Below, in pieces: positions 8,275-16,564 of a DNA stretch of 43,028 nt. The notes beneath the pieces were generated by a model. It did no database searches. It saw nothing but the letters and a program-made list of their open reading frames with translations, and had not been told where the DNA came from. The stretch's first letter is position 1. Each line of letters starts with the position of its first letter. This DNA comes from Firmicutes bacterium UBA1768. Its GTDB lineage: Bacteria > Bacillota > Clostridia > Peptostreptococcales > Anaerovoracaceae. The position numbers and the translations under genes are program-made. The stretch lies in NCBI GenBank assembly GCA_002315335.1, contig DCGW01000084.1:1-43028 (forward strand). The letters are read 5' to 3'.

Positions 8275-8544
8275 TCATTTCCTGTAAATATCATTTCTGT
8301 GTCCTACATTTACAAGAAGTATGGTCACTTTTTCTTCTTGTATTAAAGCAAGGATTCTGTAGTCTCCAACTCTGTACCTCCATTGTCCGGATTTATCGGC
8401 TGTGAGAGCCTTTCCGTGAGTTCTCGGATTCACACATCCATCTAAATTCTTTCTTATCCAACCAAGAATCAGAGCTGCTGTCGGTTTATCAAGCTTCTTT
8501 AAGTCATTCAGAGCAGCCTTTGTGAACTCAACATGGTATTTCAA
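8275..8544 (-). CDS. RelE-family toxin
   Basis: An 89-residue protein of the RelE/ParE superfamily; RelE members cut mRNA in the ribosome, ParE members block gyrase. Seen: the N-terminal helices FTKAALNDLKKLD, then YRVGDYRIL and the C-terminal VGHRNDIYRK, typical of RelE-type enzymes with a terminal basic/His patch. Its only plausible start is TTG at 8542-8544, overlapping the antitoxin stop as TTGA; a nearby ATG is out of frame. The weak start behind a coupled antitoxin would keep toxin levels low. Target not shown. Confidence 0.88.
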   Translation of the reverse strand: MKYHVEFTKAALNDLKKLDKPTAALILGWIRKNLDGCVNPRTHGKALTADKSGQWRYRVGDYRILALIQEEKVTILLVNVGHRNDIYRK

Positions 8545-8762
8545 ATTAAACCAAGCTCCTTTTCCACCTCATCTAAACTATAAGTTTCAGAATCATTTCG
8601 ATATTCTTCCATTGCATTATTGAACGCAGCAATATCAAACTCATTTTCAATTTTTTCCATAACTGCCTGCCTGAAAAGCTCAGATATACTAAGATTGTGT
8701 AGTTTTGCATAATTTTTTATCAGCAATGCATCATCATTTGATAGTCTGAGTGAAATTGCCAT
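8541..8762 (-). CDS. Ribbon-helix-helix antitoxin
   Basis: A 73-residue partner of the RelE-like toxin. The N-terminus (MAISLRLSNDDALLIKNYAK, then SISELFRQAV) fits a ribbon-helix-helix DNA-binding fold, as in RelB/DUF6290-type antitoxins. The acidic C-terminal third, ending in DEVEKELGLI, would wrap the toxin. AAGGAGG lies eight bases before the ATG. It probably represses its own promoter through the repeats at 8780-8797. Confidence 0.88.
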   Translation of the reverse strand: MAISLRLSNDDALLIKNYAKLHNLSISELFRQAVMEKIENEFDIAAFNNAMEEYRNDSETYSLDEVEKELGLI

Positions 8763-8779
8763 AATACCATCCTCCTTGC

Positions 8780-8797
8780 GTATTACATTGTATTACA
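8780..8797. promoter_or_regulatory. Candidate antitoxin operator
   Basis: Two direct copies of GTATTACA (8780-8787 and 8790-8797), one DNA turn apart, cover the -10 box of the toxin-antitoxin promoter. Tandem sites at about ten-base spacing suit ribbon-helix-helix dimers binding side by side. Binding is inferred. Confidence 0.55.
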
Positions 8798-8815
8798 ACA
8801 AAGGCTTGCTGTCAA
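8787..8815 (-). promoter_or_regulatory. Toxin-antitoxin promoter
   Basis: Minus strand: TTGACA (8810-8815), 17-base spacer, TACAAT (8787-8792). Near-consensus, with a short leader to the antitoxin ATG. Confidence 0.85.
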
Positions 8816-8842
8816 GAATATCTCAGGAGTTTCTCGTCAACA

Positions 8843-9502
8843 CTACCAATCTACAGGTTTTTTCCCGCAAGCCTCGAGATACCTGTTGGCCTTAGAAAAG
8901 TGACAGCAGCCGAAGAAGCCTCTGTTGGCTGATAAAGGGCTCGGATGCGCTGCCTCAAGTATCAGGTGGTTGTTATTTGTTATTAGCTCTGACTTTGCTC
9001 TCGCGTTATTGCCCCAGAGCAAAAATACTATTGGGCTTTCCTTTTCGTTCAGCTTTCTTATTACAGTATCAGTGAATTTTTCCCAGCCAATATTTTTATG
9101 CGAATTTGCTTTATCCTTTTCTACTGTCAGCACCGCATTCAGCATAAGTACCCCCTCCTCCGTCCATCTTTTCAGATAACCGTTATCCGGGATTTCTTTT
9201 CCAAGGTCAGCCTTTAATTCTTTATAAATGTTAAGCAGCGAAGGCGGAATATCAACACCCTCACTTACAGAAAAGCACAGTCCATGCGCCTGACCCTCCC
9301 CGTGATACGGATCCTGTCCGATAATGACAACATTAACATCAGAAAAAGATGTGTACCTGAGCGCATTAAAAACATCCTCTCTCGGAGGAAAAACAGTCTT
9401 ACTTTTGTACTCCTCGTCAAGAAAAGACTGAAGACCGATAAAGTATTCTTTTTCGGTCTCTTCCTTTAGTATTTCAGTCCATTCGTTACCAAAATCAATC
9501 AT
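8843..9502 (-). CDS. ung: Uracil-DNA glycosylase, family 1
   Basis: Removes uracil from DNA to start base-excision repair. All family-1 motifs are present in the 219 residues: water-activating GQDPYHG (62-68, catalytic Asp64), the uracil-binding Phe in LCFSV, LLWGNNA near 161-167 and the DNA-intercalating loop HPSPLS (186-191). Its ATG overlaps the coaBC stop (TAATG), so it is coupled to that gene, although the two functions are unrelated. Last gene of this operon. Confidence 0.96.
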   Translation of the reverse strand: MIDFGNEWTEILKEETEKEYFIGLQSFLDEEYKSKTVFPPREDVFNALRYTSFSDVNVVIIGQDPYHGEGQAHGLCFSVSEGVDIPPSLLNIYKELKADLGKEIPDNGYLKRWTEEGVLMLNAVLTVEKDKANSHKNIGWEKFTDTVIRKLNEKESPIVFLLWGNNARAKSELITNNNHLILEAAHPSPLSANRGFFGCCHFSKANRYLEACGKKPVDW

Positions 9503-10707
9503 TATTTCTTACCCTTGTTCAGCTTAAGAAGAATGTTGTCTAAGAGTGCAAAACCAACCTCATCCTTTGTCATGACAGGCAGCTCCTTTATTTCAGCTTT
9601 GGTTATTATAGTTACCTTATTCGTGTCTACTCCAAAGCCGGCACCGCTGTCCTTAAGGTTATTTGCCACTATCATATCGAGATTCTTCTTTTCAAGCTTA
9701 GCCTTTGAATTTTCCAGCATATCCCTGGTTTCCATAGAAAAGCCACATATAAACTGGTTAGCTCTCTTAATCTCGCCGAGACTTTTAATAATATCTGTTG
9801 TACGTTCAAGCGGAATGGACATATCTCCGTCCTTTTTCTTGATTTTGTCGCTTGCTACCGTTGCGGGTCTGTAGTCGGCAACTGCAGCAGCCTTAATGAC
9901 AATATCCGTATCAGGGAATTCCGAATAAACAGCCTCATACATATCCTGAGCGCTGACGATATTTACCATTTTAACGAAAGGAACCGGCTCAAGCGCGGTA
10001 ACTCCGCTTACAAGAGTAACCTCCGCTCCTCTGAGCATTGCCGCCCTTGCTATACGATAGCCCATCTTGCCAGAAGAATGATTTGTGAGGTATCTAACAG
10101 GATCAAGCGCCTCCTGAGTAGGTCCTGCCGTAACGAGTACCTTTAAACCCTTCATGTCCTTTTCAAAGGCAATTTCTCTGACTATATGGTCATACAGCAC
10201 AGTCTCTGCGGGCATTTTTCCACTTCCGGTATCTCCGCAGGCAAGATATCCGCTGTCAGGTTCAATAATTTCAAAGCCAAAGACTTCAAGCTTTTTAAGA
10301 TTGTCCTGAACTATAGGATTGGTGTACATATTTGTATTCATGGCCGGAGAAACCATGATTTTACACTTGCAGGCAAGCGCAGTCGTAGTAAGCATATCAT
10401 CGGCGATACCGTTTGCCAGCTTTCCTATAACATTTGCCGAGGCCGGCGCAATAAGCATTAAATCCGCTTTTTTTGCAAGCGAAACATGGGCAACATGAAA
10501 CCGAAAATTCCTGTCAAAGGTATCAACAAGACACTTATTTCCGGTTAAGGTTTCAAAGGTAACCGGCGTGATAAAGTTTGTTGCATTTTGAGTCATGATA
10601 ACATGCACATCACAATTCTGCTTAACAAGCATGCTTGCAAGGTTTGCAATCTTATATGCGGCTATGCTGCCGGTTACACCTAAAATAACGGTTTTATTAT
10701 TTAACAT
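9502..10707 (-). CDS. coaBC: Phosphopantothenoylcysteine synthetase/decarboxylase
   Basis: Bifunctional coenzyme A enzyme: CoaB joins cysteine to phosphopantothenate (CTP-dependent), CoaC decarboxylates the product. The N-terminal flavin domain shows GVTGSIAAYK, the conserved His region FHVAHVSLA, PASANVIGK and SPAMNTNMY. The C-terminal synthetase domain begins near residue 185 with TAGPTQEALDPVRYLTN and SSGKMGY. I start it at the ATG at 10707, which has GGAAGG seven bases upstream; an in-frame TTG five codons earlier overlaps that site. 401 residues, the usual length. Confidence 0.95.
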   Translation of the reverse strand: MLNNKTVILGVTGSIAAYKIANLASMLVKQNCDVHVIMTQNATNFITPVTFETLTGNKCLVDTFDRNFRFHVAHVSLAKKADLMLIAPASANVIGKLANGIADDMLTTTALACKCKIMVSPAMNTNMYTNPIVQDNLKKLEVFGFEIIEPDSGYLACGDTGSGKMPAETVLYDHIVREIAFEKDMKGLKVLVTAGPTQEALDPVRYLTNHSSGKMGYRIARAAMLRGAEVTLVSGVTALEPVPFVKMVNIVSAQDMYEAVYSEFPDTDIVIKAAAVADYRPATVASDKIKKKDGDMSIPLERTTDIIKSLGEIKRANQFICGFSMETRDMLENSKAKLEKKNLDMIVANNLKDSGAGFGVDTNKVTIITKAEIKELPVMTKDEVGFALLDNILLKLNKGKK

Positions 10708-10734
10708 AAAGCTACCTTCCAATTATTACTGCGA

Positions 10735-12090
10735 TTAGAAATACTTGTTGTCAATTTCGCTGTCATCGAAGTAACTGATATCATTATCGTTAATGATATC
10801 CTCAACATTTCCTGCAGGCTTTGATTTTCTCGAACCGCCCTTTGTTTCTTTTTGAATGTCTGATTTCTGCATGTTTATTGTATCCGAGGTAGCCTGTTTT
10901 GCCATTGCATCCTTGGACATAATAATGGTTTCTTTAGTAGCCTGTACTCTTGAGCCCGTGATTCTTTCATCATTCTGAGCAGAATAGCCCGCAGCTCTGA
11001 AGCCCGAGGTTTCAGGCTGATTATTTGTACCGCTTTCGTCCATAGGCTCCTCGACGGTTTCTCTGATCTTTCTCCTATGAACCGCATCCTGTTCCGTCAT
11101 TTCTGCACCGTAGACAGCACTGCGATTGTTTTTCATCATATTCTCGCGGTCAAGGGCTCTGATTCGCTTGAGTTCATTCAGATCCTGTTCAGCTTCTTCA
11201 GCCTCTCTGATTTTGGCGGAATAAACATCTTCGTCGTCACATCTGCCTCTCTTTTTATAAGCAGCGGCAGCAGCCTTTTTAGACTTGATTGACTTCACAA
11301 TCAGAACAACAATTATAGCTATGATAGCAAGAATTATCAGTACCCAAACCAAAGCCGGAATCCCGAGAGGAGTAGATGCCTCTTCCTCTTCTTCATTTAT
11401 CATATCACTTTGCTCTGCTGCTTCGGTGTCTGGAAAAGTGTAATAGAATTCTATAGTTTCTCCTGTAGTATTTCCGTTGCTGACGGCATTTTCACCGTTA
11501 ACCATGCATTTATAGCCCTTGCCGGCCTCATAGCCCTCAGAAATCTTAATTGTAACCGTAACTGTATATCCGGTTTCCGGCTGGAAGGTTGAAGTTCTCG
11601 GCTCCCATTCCACAGATACAATCGAATAGCCCGCAGCGGCGCTTCCCGTAGCAATGGCTGTAGTATCAGGTGTCATCCCTGTAATAGGCTTATCTATACC
11701 GTCAACAGCAAAGGTCATTATTTCAACTTTTTTTTCTTCAGGCTTTGCTTCAACAGTGAAAACCGACGAATCGAGGCTCTGCTCACCCTCTTCAGTCAGA
11801 TAGCTTATCCTGCATAAATAATAGGTGTTTTCTTCATCAGGATTAGCCCGCAGAACACTGTCATTTGCCCCGGAAACCGTAGAAATTGTTGAACCGGAGG
11901 AATTGCACCTGTACCACTGATAAAACACCTCTCCCTCATCCTGAGTGGCATTTACTATCATGGTATATGAGCCGTCACTATTAATCTTTGATGATGTCTG
12001 AATGTTCATTTCACCAAAAGAAATGAATGCCGCAGCGCATAGCAGCACAAGGGCCAGTGCTATCGATGTAATTAATCTTTTCTTATTCAT
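10735..12090 (-). CDS. Type-I membrane protein with Ig-like outer domain
   Basis: Not a family I can name. From the ATG at 12090 (GAGG five bases upstream; an in-frame TTG lies before it) the 451 residues show: a signal peptide (about 1-24), an outer part with Ig-like beta strands (YQWYRC, TYYLCRI), a linker rich in Glu, one membrane helix (about 245-267, LVWVLIILAIIAIIVVLIV), then a ~185-residue charged and probably disordered inner tail. The tail carries two similar short blocks, TKETIIMSKD and TSDTINMQKSD. It lies between the zinc-ribbon gene and coaBC in one apparent operon. Confidence 0.75.
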   Translation of the reverse strand: MNKKRLITSIALALVLLCAAAFISFGEMNIQTSSKINSDGSYTMIVNATQDEGEVFYQWYRCNSSGSTISTVSGANDSVLRANPDEENTYYLCRISYLTEEGEQSLDSSVFTVEAKPEEKKVEIMTFAVDGIDKPITGMTPDTTAIATGSAAAGYSIVSVEWEPRTSTFQPETGYTVTVTIKISEGYEAGKGYKCMVNGENAVSNGNTTGETIEFYYTFPDTEAAEQSDMINEEEEEASTPLGIPALVWVLIILAIIAIIVVLIVKSIKSKKAAAAAYKKRGRCDDEDVYSAKIREAEEAEQDLNELKRIRALDRENMMKNNRSAVYGAEMTEQDAVHRRKIRETVEEPMDESGTNNQPETSGFRAAGYSAQNDERITGSRVQATKETIIMSKDAMAKQATSDTINMQKSDIQKETKGGSRKSKPAGNVEDIINDNDISYFDDSEIDNKYF

Positions 12091-12125
12091 ACTAACCTCA
12101 TTACAAAACAAAATACTTTCTATCC

Positions 12126-13142
12126 CTAAAACAAATATTTATCAATAAACACATCCTCTTCTCCCTGGAAGAATTCAGGGGAAGGAATCATGTATAGTTT
12201 TCCGCTTTTTTCTAAAAAGATATAATCGCTTAGAGCCTGGCAGAAGCTGTACGGATCCACATCAATGTGCCTGTTCAGCTTATAGACTCTCAGGGTCTGA
12301 ATATTCCACAAAAAGCTGCTTTCCGCATCGTCTTTTCTATTAAACAGAACGTATTGCTCAAAGGCAGTTATCAGCCTGTCTGTGTCCTGAATTCCGTTTG
12401 TTATGTTGAGACTTGAAATCTCTTTGCACATAATGACATTGCCGTTATCATCATTAACCGGAGCATAATACAGGTTCCCTATCATAGCATAAAGCATATC
12501 CTTACCGATCTCAAAGCCCAGCGGTCTGATTTCGGACGAGTAATACGGAATTTCCATCGCTTCGCTGGTGTCGGCTGTGCAGGTATAAATTTTTCCGCTA
12601 TAGCCGATCAACCTGTCCGCAACCTTATAATCGAGGTTGTAGCTGTAGAAGTCTTCTCCGTCAATTTTCAACGAATACAGCTTATCTGCTTCAACATAGG
12701 TGATAATTTCATTTTCTATCCATATAGCTTCAGGTTCAACCCCAGCTTTAATTACACGTTTTTCTCCTGTATATACATTGAAGGCACATATAGAGTTTTG
12801 CTCTCCTCTTTCCGCAAAGATAAGCTCATCCTCTACCATGTTAATGCAGGAAAGAAATGCGCCCTGCCCCTTCAGCAAATAGAGAGTCTGGCTTGTATCG
12901 TTATCACTTACCGGCGTGACAGAAATTGCCGCTTCGTTAACCCTGTTAATTATCCTGTAAACAAAACCATTTCTTATCAAAATCTTTGACTTTCCGCCAC
13001 AGGTTTGATTGTTTCCATATGCATAATGCATAAGCCCCGGACGGTAGGCTTTAGTTTCCTTTTTTACTTCTACCTTCGCCCCACATTCAAGGCAAAATTT
13101 GCTGTTTTCCGGTATAACTGCACCGCAGTCTTTGCACTTCAT
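12126..13142 (-). CDS. Zinc-ribbon protein with a propeller-like repeat domain (DUF5050-like)
   Basis: Starts with a zinc ribbon (C-x2-C at residues 3-6 and C-x2-C at 17-20). The remaining ~300 residues are beta-rich and contain short units of the type found in DUF5050/propeller-like proteins (GFVYRIINR, EDELIFAERG, KLYSLKIDGED, GKIYTCT, NLYYAPVND, GKLYMIPS). I see no membrane segment, unlike many zinc-ribbon/DUF5050 proteins. A GGAGG site sits seven bases before the ATG. First gene of the unit leading into the membrane protein, coaBC and ung. Function unknown. Confidence 0.7.
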   Translation of the reverse strand: MKCKDCGAVIPENSKFCLECGAKVEVKKETKAYRPGLMHYAYGNNQTCGGKSKILIRNGFVYRIINRVNEAAISVTPVSDNDTSQTLYLLKGQGAFLSCINMVEDELIFAERGEQNSICAFNVYTGEKRVIKAGVEPEAIWIENEIITYVEADKLYSLKIDGEDFYSYNLDYKVADRLIGYSGKIYTCTADTSEAMEIPYYSSEIRPLGFEIGKDMLYAMIGNLYYAPVNDDNGNVIMCKEISSLNITNGIQDTDRLITAFEQYVLFNRKDDAESSFLWNIQTLRVYKLNRHIDVDPYSFCQALSDYIFLEKSGKLYMIPSPEFFQGEEDVFIDKYLF

Positions 13143-13184
13143 AGGTCAACCTCCACCTTGAGCTTCATAAAAAATGTTCTTTAT

Positions 13185-13213
13185 ATTATCTCACAAAACA
13201 TGGGATAACTCAA
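13185..13213 (-). promoter_or_regulatory. Promoter for the zinc-ribbon operon
   Basis: Minus strand: -35 TTGAGT (13208-13213), 17-base spacer, -10 GATAAT (13185-13190). It begins directly after the mnmA stop. No terminator for the upstream isc operon is evident here, so read-through is possible. Confidence 0.5.
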
Positions 13214-14266
13214 CTAAATATTATAACTGTCATCAATAATACCACCACCAGCAACCAAGTCACCATCATACCAGACAATCGATTGTCCTGGCGTAGGGGC
13301 TCTTTGCGGCTCTTCAAATTGAGTTAGTACCCTTCCGTTTTCAAGGACGGTTATTCTGCAGGCAATAAGCGGCGAAGAATATCTCACTCTGGCTTTTAAA
13401 TTATCAAGGTCTGCTGCTTCTGATATCCGACAATCAGAAGCGATTACAGCATTTTTAAACAGGTCTTCGTTAGATCCGAGCACAACCTCATTCTTAGCAG
13501 CATTGATCTTGGTAACAAAAGCCGGCTTTCCAAAGGTTATTCCCAGTCCTTTTCTCTGGCCCAAAGTAAAGCTTATTACACCGGGATGGTCTCCCAAAAT
13601 ATTGCCTTCACCGTCGACAAACTTACCGGGTACAGGCTTGCAGCCCATTGTTTCAGTCAAAAATTTCACATAATCATTATCTTCAATGAAGCATATTTCC
13701 TGACTGTCAGCATCGGCCGCACATTCAAAACCTTCGTCTTCAAGCATTGCTCTGACTTCTTGCTTTGAGGTTAAGTCTGCTAAGGGAAAAATAATTCTTT
13801 CTATCTCATCAGAACTCAGCTTCCACAAAACGTACGACTGATCCTTTTTGTTTTTCGCACAACGCCCGATATGATAATTTCCATTTTTTTCCATTGTTGA
13901 TGAATAATGACCTGTCGCAACATGATATGCGCCAATAGCATTTGCTTCGTCAAAAAGAACCTTGAATTTTATAGACTTGTTACAAATTATGCAAGGATTA
14001 GGTGTTCTTCCGGCCACATATTCGTTATGAAATGAAGAAATAATTTTAGTTCTAAATTCCTTAGACACATCCCTGTAAACAATAGGAATTTTCACTCTTC
14101 CCGCTGCAGCCTGAGCTTTCCTCCACCCCTCACTATCAGGTTTTCCAAAAACGTCAAAATAGAGGCCATATACTTCATAGCCTCTCTTTTTTAACAGCAA
14201 AGCTGAAGCGGTGCTGTCAACACCGCCGCTCATACCTAAAACAACCTTATTATTCTTCACAACCAT
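13214..14266 (-). CDS. mnmA: tRNA 2-thiouridine synthase
   Basis: Thiolates U34 of Lys, Glu and Gln tRNAs with sulfur passed on from a cysteine desulfurase. Seen: the ATP-binding PP-loop SGGVDS (13-18), the first catalytic cysteine in CNKSIKF (Cys95), the second in SQEICFIED (Cys192), and the C-terminal barrel region. The start is uncertain: ATG 14266 gives the usual N-terminus, while ATG 14287 has AAGGA ten bases upstream. Either way it overlaps the end of iscU, so the two are coupled; the desulfurase two genes upstream is the obvious sulfur donor. Confidence 0.94.
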   Translation of the reverse strand: MVVKNNKVVLGMSGGVDSTASALLLKKRGYEVYGLYFDVFGKPDSEGWRKAQAAAGRVKIPIVYRDVSKEFRTKIISSFHNEYVAGRTPNPCIICNKSIKFKVLFDEANAIGAYHVATGHYSSTMEKNGNYHIGRCAKNKKDQSYVLWKLSSDEIERIIFPLADLTSKQEVRAMLEDEGFECAADADSQEICFIEDNDYVKFLTETMGCKPVPGKFVDGEGNILGDHPGVISFTLGQRKGLGITFGKPAFVTKINAAKNEVVLGSNEDLFKNAVIASDCRISEAADLDNLKARVRYSSPLIACRITVLENGRVLTQFEEPQRAPTPGQSIVWYDGDLVAGGGIIDDSYNI

Positions 14267-14696
14267 GGTCGTGTTCAAATTCTGCATCAGGGTCAAATCC
14301 TTCTAATTCTTCCATGTAGATATTATTTTCCTTGCAATAGTTGTAAATAGCAACCTTTACTGCCTGTTCTGCTAACAGTGAGCAGTGAATTTTCTGATCA
14401 GGGAGACCTCCTAATTCTTTTACAACGTCATCATTTGTAACCTTTAAGGCTTCTTTAAGAGTCTTACCTTTAATCATTTCGGTTGCAACGCTTGATGATG
14501 CAATAGCTGAACCGCAGCCAAAGGTCTGGAATTTAATATCTGTGATAACTTCATTTTCTACCTTGAGGTAGATTTTCATCATATCTCCGCATACAGGGCT
14601 GCCGTAATCGCCGACTGCATCTGGGTTTTCCATTTCTCCTACGTTCTGAGGATTTGCAAAGTGCTTTAACACTGTATCGTTATACATATTGGCCAT
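14250..14696 (-). CDS. iscU: Fe-S cluster scaffold protein
   Basis: Scaffold on which the desulfurase builds Fe-S clusters. The 148 residues carry the three conserved cysteines, Cys36 (PVCGDMM), Cys61 (FGCGSAIASS) and Cys105 (KIHCSLLAE), with Asp38 next to the first. The LPPVK chaperone motif of the proteobacterial protein is replaced by LPDQK, as in the NifU-like clostridial group. The acidic, His-containing tail (EFEHDHGCEE) adds a fourth cysteine. The ATG has GGAG eight bases upstream. Second position in the rrf2-nifS-iscU-mnmA operon. Confidence 0.94.
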   Translation of the reverse strand: MANMYNDTVLKHFANPQNVGEMENPDAVGDYGSPVCGDMMKIYLKVENEVITDIKFQTFGCGSAIASSSVATEMIKGKTLKEALKVTNDDVVKELGGLPDQKIHCSLLAEQAVKVAIYNYCKENNIYMEELEGFDPDAEFEHDHGCEE

Positions 14697-14775
14697 AATA
14701 TTATCTCCTTATTCTATATAAACATTATTTGATAGCAATTCGGTAAAGCAGAAGGTTTTTTGCCATATTTTGAGC

Positions 14776-15960
14776 TTATACCTGCCACTTATTATTTTTG
14801 TTGAACGGCGAAATAGCTCTCAGCTTTTCTACTATCTGAACGATTTCACCTATTGCATAATCAAGGTCTTCCCTGGTTGTAAGGTCGCCCACAGTAAATC
14901 TGATAGTACTGAGAGCAAGCTCTTCAGGAATTCCGCAGGCTCTTAAAACATGTGATGCAGCACCCGATGAGGAAGAACAAGCCGAACCGGTTGAAACAAA
15001 GATGTTTTTCATATCCATGAAGAGCAGCAGCGCCTCACCTTCAATATAGTGGAAGAGGATGTTGCAGTTTCCCGGAAGTCTGTTTGCTGTATCTCCGTTA
15101 ACCTCGATTTCAGGAATTTTCTCAAGCAGACTCTTTTCAAAGTAATCTCTCTTTGAAGAAACCTCAGCAATATGCTTGTCTATGTTTTCGAGGGCAAGCT
15201 CAGCAGCCTTTCCGAAGCCTACTATTCCGGCAACATTTTCTGTACCGGCACGATGGCCCTTTTCCTGTCCTCCACCCTGAATAAAGTTCGGAAGCTTAAT
15301 TCCTTTTTTCAGATAAAATGCGCCGACACCCTTAGGTCCGTAAATCTTGTGTGCCGACATTGAGAGCATATCTATGCCCATAGCCTTAACATCAATTTTC
15401 ACGTTGCCTATTGCCTGAACCGCGTCAGTATGGAATAAGACACCCTTAGCATGTGCGATGTCAGAAAGTGCTTTAATGTCCTGTATAGTACCAATTTCAT
15501 TGTTTGCAAGCATAATGCTTACAATTGCTGTCTTATCAGTTATTGCAGCCTCAAGGTCCTCAGGGTTAACCCTGCCCTTTTCGTCTACCGGCAGATATGT
15601 GTACTCACAGCCCTCATATTCTTTTAGAAATTCACATGTATGGTGAATAGCATGATGTTCTATTGCTGTTGTAATTATGTGATTTTTTCCTTCTTTTCTG
15701 AGCATTCTTACCGCACCGCAGAGCGCCCAGTTATCTGATTCAGTACCGCCTGAGGTGAAGAAGATTTCTTTGTCCTCAGCACCAATCAGCTTTGCAACCT
15801 TTTCTCTCGCTTCGCTGATAGCATTTTTATTTTCTATACCGATCTGGTAAATACTTGAAGGATTACCGAATTCCGCCATAAAATATGGCAGCATAGCATC
15901 AAATACCTCCTGCTTTACAGGTGTTGTTGCCGAATAATCCAGATAAACCTTTTTCTCCAT
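14776..15960 (-). CDS. nifS: Cysteine desulfurase
   Basis: PLP enzyme taking sulfur from cysteine as a persulfide for IscU and MnmA. Seen: YLDYSATTPV at the N-terminus, EHHA near 101-104, the PLP lysine in SAHKIYGPKG (Lys205), RAGTEN, and the persulfide cysteine in GSACSSSSG (Cys328). The long SACSSS loop makes this an IscS/NifS group I type. I start at the ATG at 15960 (AAGGAAG eight bases upstream) rather than an in-frame ATG seven codons earlier that lacks a site. The start lies 62 bases inside the regulator gene. Confidence 0.95.
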   Translation of the reverse strand: MEKKVYLDYSATTPVKQEVFDAMLPYFMAEFGNPSSIYQIGIENKNAISEAREKVAKLIGAEDKEIFFTSGGTESDNWALCGAVRMLRKEGKNHIITTAIEHHAIHHTCEFLKEYEGCEYTYLPVDEKGRVNPEDLEAAITDKTAIVSIMLANNEIGTIQDIKALSDIAHAKGVLFHTDAVQAIGNVKIDVKAMGIDMLSMSAHKIYGPKGVGAFYLKKGIKLPNFIQGGGQEKGHRAGTENVAGIVGFGKAAELALENIDKHIAEVSSKRDYFEKSLLEKIPEIEVNGDTANRLPGNCNILFHYIEGEALLLFMDMKNIFVSTGSACSSSSGAASHVLRACGIPEELALSTIRFTVGDLTTREDLDYAIGEIVQIVEKLRAISPFNKNNKWQV

Positions 15961-16369
15961 TTGAGTCACTTCCTTTTTCATCTATTAGATCCTGTAATGT
16001 AAAGTTGTCAATTACAGTATTTATCCCATCATTAATTTTTCTGAAAACCGTTCCAGTTATACAGTCTCCGCAGCAGAAAATGTTTTCACTTTCACACTCA
16101 GTCGGAATAAAGGAACCTTCAAGACACCTCAATATCTCTCCGATAGTAATTTCTGACGGTTTTCTTGATAGAAGGTACCCGCCCTGCTGGCCTCTTTTGC
16201 TGACTATCAGGTCGGACTTTTTCAGCATTGAAAAAATCTGTTCCAGATAAGGCTGAGAAATGTGGTGCTTTTCAGCAATAAAGCTCAGCGAAACCGGTGC
16301 TTCACCGTATCTTATACCCACCTCAAAGATTGCTCGCAGGCCATATTTACTTTTTGTTGAGAGCCACAT
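15899..16369 (-). CDS. iscR: Rrf2-family Fe-S regulator (IscR-like)
   Basis: A 156-residue winged-helix regulator placed first in the isc operon, so most likely an Fe-S sensing autoregulator. The DNA-binding part is clear (KSKYGLRAIFEV at the start, HISQPYLEQIFSMLKKSDLI, SKRGQQGGYLLSR). Cysteines 92, 99, 100 and 103 lie where IscR holds its [2Fe-2S] cluster. The last ~25 residues are an unusual tail coded in the overlap with nifS. GAGG lies seven bases before the ATG. The promoter at 16407-16435 carries a dyad. Confidence 0.88.
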   Translation of the reverse strand: MWLSTKSKYGLRAIFEVGIRYGEAPVSLSFIAEKHHISQPYLEQIFSMLKKSDLIVSKRGQQGGYLLSRKPSEITIGEILRCLEGSFIPTECESENIFCCGDCITGTVFRKINDGINTVIDNFTLQDLIDEKGSDSNGEKGLSGLFGNNTCKAGGI

Positions 16370-16400
16370 AGCCTCACCTCAATTCCTACAAAAATGATAC

Positions 16401-16435
16401 GAATTAATAATAGCAATTCCATGTAAAATTGTCAA
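16401..16435 (-). promoter_or_regulatory. isc operon promoter with dyad
   Basis: Minus strand: TTGACA (16430-16435), 17-base spacer, TATTAT (16407-16412). An inverted repeat, GAATT-9-AATTC (16401-16419), covers the -10 box and is a candidate site for the Rrf2 protein encoded directly downstream. Confidence 0.75.
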
Positions 16436-16500
16436 GATTAATATTACATTTTAAAAACGCCCAAATACTTTTATCCCAGGTAATAACAACCAATTTCAAT

Positions 16501-16546
16501 AAAACAGAGCCTCCATATGTCAGCAAAACCAACTCAGGAAGCTCTG
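16501..16546 (-). terminator. Terminator after ddh
   Basis: On the minus strand, arms CAGAGCTTCC and GGAGGCTCTG pair over ten bases with one G-U pair around a loop of about 22 bases (16505-16546), followed by TTTTATT. It separates the ddh unit from the isc promoter. Confidence 0.75.
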
Positions 16547-16564
16547 ATAGTAATTATACAAAAA

